A stretch of 5,669 nucleotides of DNA, taken from Phycisphaeraceae bacterium. GTDB lineage: Bacteria > Planctomycetota > Phycisphaerae > Phycisphaerales > Phycisphaeraceae. A program made the translations under genes and the position numbers. Positions 4,696 to 5,669 of this stretch are shown here, piece by piece. The stretch is taken from positions 1-5,669 of the forward strand of contig JAJDCT010000042.1 in assembly GCA_029260695.1 (NCBI GenBank), read 5' to 3'. Numbering within the stretch: position 1 is the first letter of the stretch; every line of letters begins with the position of its first letter. The notes beneath the pieces are model-generated. The model saw only the letters and a list, made by a program, of their open reading frames with translations. It did no database searches and was not told the DNA's origin.

Positions 4696-5669
4696 ATGGC
4701 CGAGCTATTCGACACCGGACGCGATAGTCCAACAGCCGATGCAACAGACACGTTCGCCCGTGTGGCGATCGAGCGTGGGCTGGATGTCGTCGGGACCGGG
4801 GGGACCGGGGGTGCCGGGCTGACCTACGCCGTGCCCAAGTCATTGCCGGACGTGTCGGTAGGAGACCGTGTGGTCGTACCGCTTGGCCGGGGCGACAAGC
4901 CGGTCAGCGGGTACGTCGTGGAGTTGTCGGATACCAACCCGTTCAAGGGTGGGCGGGTCAAGCACATCCTTGAGCGTGACGCCGGCGTGTCCCTGCCCCC
5001 GGACCTGATCGACCTGGCCCGATGGATCAGTGCTTACTACTGCTGCCCGCTTGGCATGGTCTTCGGCTCGATGACGCCCGCGTCGGTCAAACACGGCACA
5101 GGCATGGTCAGACGCCAAGTCGTGCGCTTCGCGCGCGGATTAGAAGAAAACGAAAAAATATCCAAGCTGCAACGCGCCGTCTTGGCCGCCGCCAAAGAGA
5201 AGCAACGCACCGAAGAGGGCGACAGCAGCGCGGCCGACTGGATCGACATCAAGATACTGGCAGACCTCGCCGGCGCGAAAACAGTCGGCCCGGTGAAGCA
5301 ACTCATCGACAAGGGGCTTCTTGAAGCCGGGCAAGAAAGCCGGATCGAATCAGACCTGGACCTCCGCGCCCAACAAGAACTGGAGCCCAACGGCCGTGTC
5401 ACGCTCAACAAAAGCCAACACGACGCCGTCGAACACCTCACCCAGCACCTCCACGAAGGCTTCGGCGTCCACCTACTCCACGGCGTCACCGGCAGCGGCA
5501 AGACCGAGGTGTACCTGAGATTGATCGAAGCCGCGATGGCGGGTGCCGGGCCCGGGGTCTCGGGTCCAGCCAGACAGAAGACATCGAGCCCACAACTCCG
5601 ACCAGACCCTGAACCCAAGACCCCAGACCCACCACTCCCCGGCGCCATCGTCCTGGTCCCCGAGATCGC
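4696..5669 (+). CDS. priA: Primosomal protein N' (replication restart helicase PriA), N-terminal part
   Basis: PriA binds abandoned replication forks, unwinds the lagging arm and reloads the replisome through the restart primosome. The frame is open from the ATG at 4696 to the window end, giving 324 residues of an expected 730 or more; it is cut by the window, not broken. The N-terminal 3' DNA-binding domain covers about residues 18-110, with FARVAIERG, LTYAVP and VGDRVVVPLGRG. ISAYYCCPLGMV follows, then a winged-helix region with WIDIKILADLAG and PVKQLIDKGLLE (about 182-215). The helicase lobe begins near 235 with LNKSQHDAV, and Walker A HGVTGSGKTEVYL has K269. IVLVPEI at the window end is the next conserved strand (motif Ia). 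The DEAH box and the zinc-binding cysteines would lie outside the window. Two oddities are a Gly-rich insert at residues 33-41 and about 30 extra residues between the Walker A helix and IVLVPEI, both encoded by repeats. Confidence 0.96.
   Translation, partial: MAELFDTGRDSPTADATDTFARVAIERGLDVVGTGGTGGAGLTYAVPKSLPDVSVGDRVVVPLGRGDKPVSGYVVELSDTNPFKGGRVKHILERDAGVSLPPDLIDLARWISAYYCCPLGMVFGSMTPASVKHGTGMVRRQVVRFARGLEENEKISKLQRAVLAAAKEKQRTEEGDSSAADWIDIKILADLAGAKTVGPVKQLIDKGLLEAGQESRIESDLDLRAQQELEPNGRVTLNKSQHDAVEHLTQHLHEGFGVHLLHGVTGSGKTEVYLRLIEAAMAGAGPGVSGPARQKTSSPQLRPDPEPKTPDPPLPGAIVLVPEI
4792..4818 (+). repeat. Triplicated 9-bp repeat in the priA N-terminus
   Basis: GGGACCGGG occurs at 4792-4800 and 4801-4809, followed by the variant GGTGCCGGG at 4810-4818. 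The unit length keeps frame and encodes GTG, GTG, GAG (residues 33-41). It sits just before the conserved LTYAVP segment, where length can vary. Confidence 0.7.
5541..5630. repeat. Heptad-based inverted repeat inside priA
   Basis: Plus-strand heptads GGGTGCC, GGGCCCG, GGGTCTC and GGGTCCA run from 5541 to 5568. The reverse complement of the right side, 5630 down to 5603, reads GGGTCTG, GGGTCTT, GGGTTCA, GGGTCTG. Arms 5548-5569 and 5609-5630 agree at 18 of 22 positions, and the inner 16 (5554-5569 with 5609-5624) at 14 of 16, with a 39-base loop. The frame stays open and encodes a Gly/Pro/Ser-rich then Pro-Asp-rich segment, about residues 283-315. Unit length, GGGT core and two-arm layout match the mutS element, although the variable bases and loop differ. 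Confidence 0.8.

Noticed and set aside
5037..5648. 203-codon open frame on the minus strand
   Set aside because: It is antisense to priA, whose plus-strand translation has clear PriA motifs; the frame is low-complexity Ser/Arg/Pro.

Overview
The window is GC-rich bacterial chromosome, roughly 60% G+C by eye, carrying housekeeping genes of DNA maintenance. The mutS and priA proteins are full-featured and read cleanly. Their style, with no Shine-Dalgarno sequence before mutS or priA and a priA N-terminus with a Gly-rich lead-in, would suit a planctomycete of the Phycisphaerae type. That placement is an inference from general resemblance and needs a phylogeny. No RNA gene, CRISPR array, insertion sequence or transposase was seen.

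Layout. Positions 2-178 (+) hold the C-terminal end of an unrecognised gene that starts outside the window. Positions 211-906 (+) encode an unrecognised exported or membrane-anchored protein. Its 3' end overlaps by 28 bases the 3' end of mutS (879-3632, -), which encodes a complete 917-residue DNA mismatch-recognition ATPase. A 143-base gap (3633-3775) with two small palindromes and an imperfect hairpin separates mutS from a class I SAM-dependent methyltransferase gene (3776 to about 4561, -). Divergently from that gene, priA (4696 to beyond 5669, +) encodes the primosomal helicase PriA. It is cut by the window end just after the Walker A motif and the following strand.

How the genes relate. 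MutS (mismatch repair) and PriA (restart of stalled forks) both act in genome maintenance, but they are transcribed in opposite directions and nothing shows co-regulation. The methyltransferase has an excellent extended -10 promoter of its own (TGG-TATAAT). Both mutS and priA have a -10-like hexamer only 6 to 8 bases before the ATG and no Shine-Dalgarno sequence, the arrangement expected for leaderless mRNAs.

Most notable signal. mutS and priA each carry, inside the reading frame and close to the Walker A loop, an inverted repeat built from degenerate 7-bp units of the form GGGTNNN. In mutS each arm has four heptads (1697-1728 and 1753-1784). In priA the arms are 5548-5569 and 5609-5630. Each adds about 30 low-complexity, Pro- or Arg-rich residues at a place where ordinary MutS and PriA proteins have a short loop. 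They look like two copies of one palindromic, heptad-based repeat family that enters protein genes without breaking them. Possible relics lie in the mutS upstream gap (3717-3747) and as a Gly-coding 9-bp triplication in the priA N-terminus (4792-4818).
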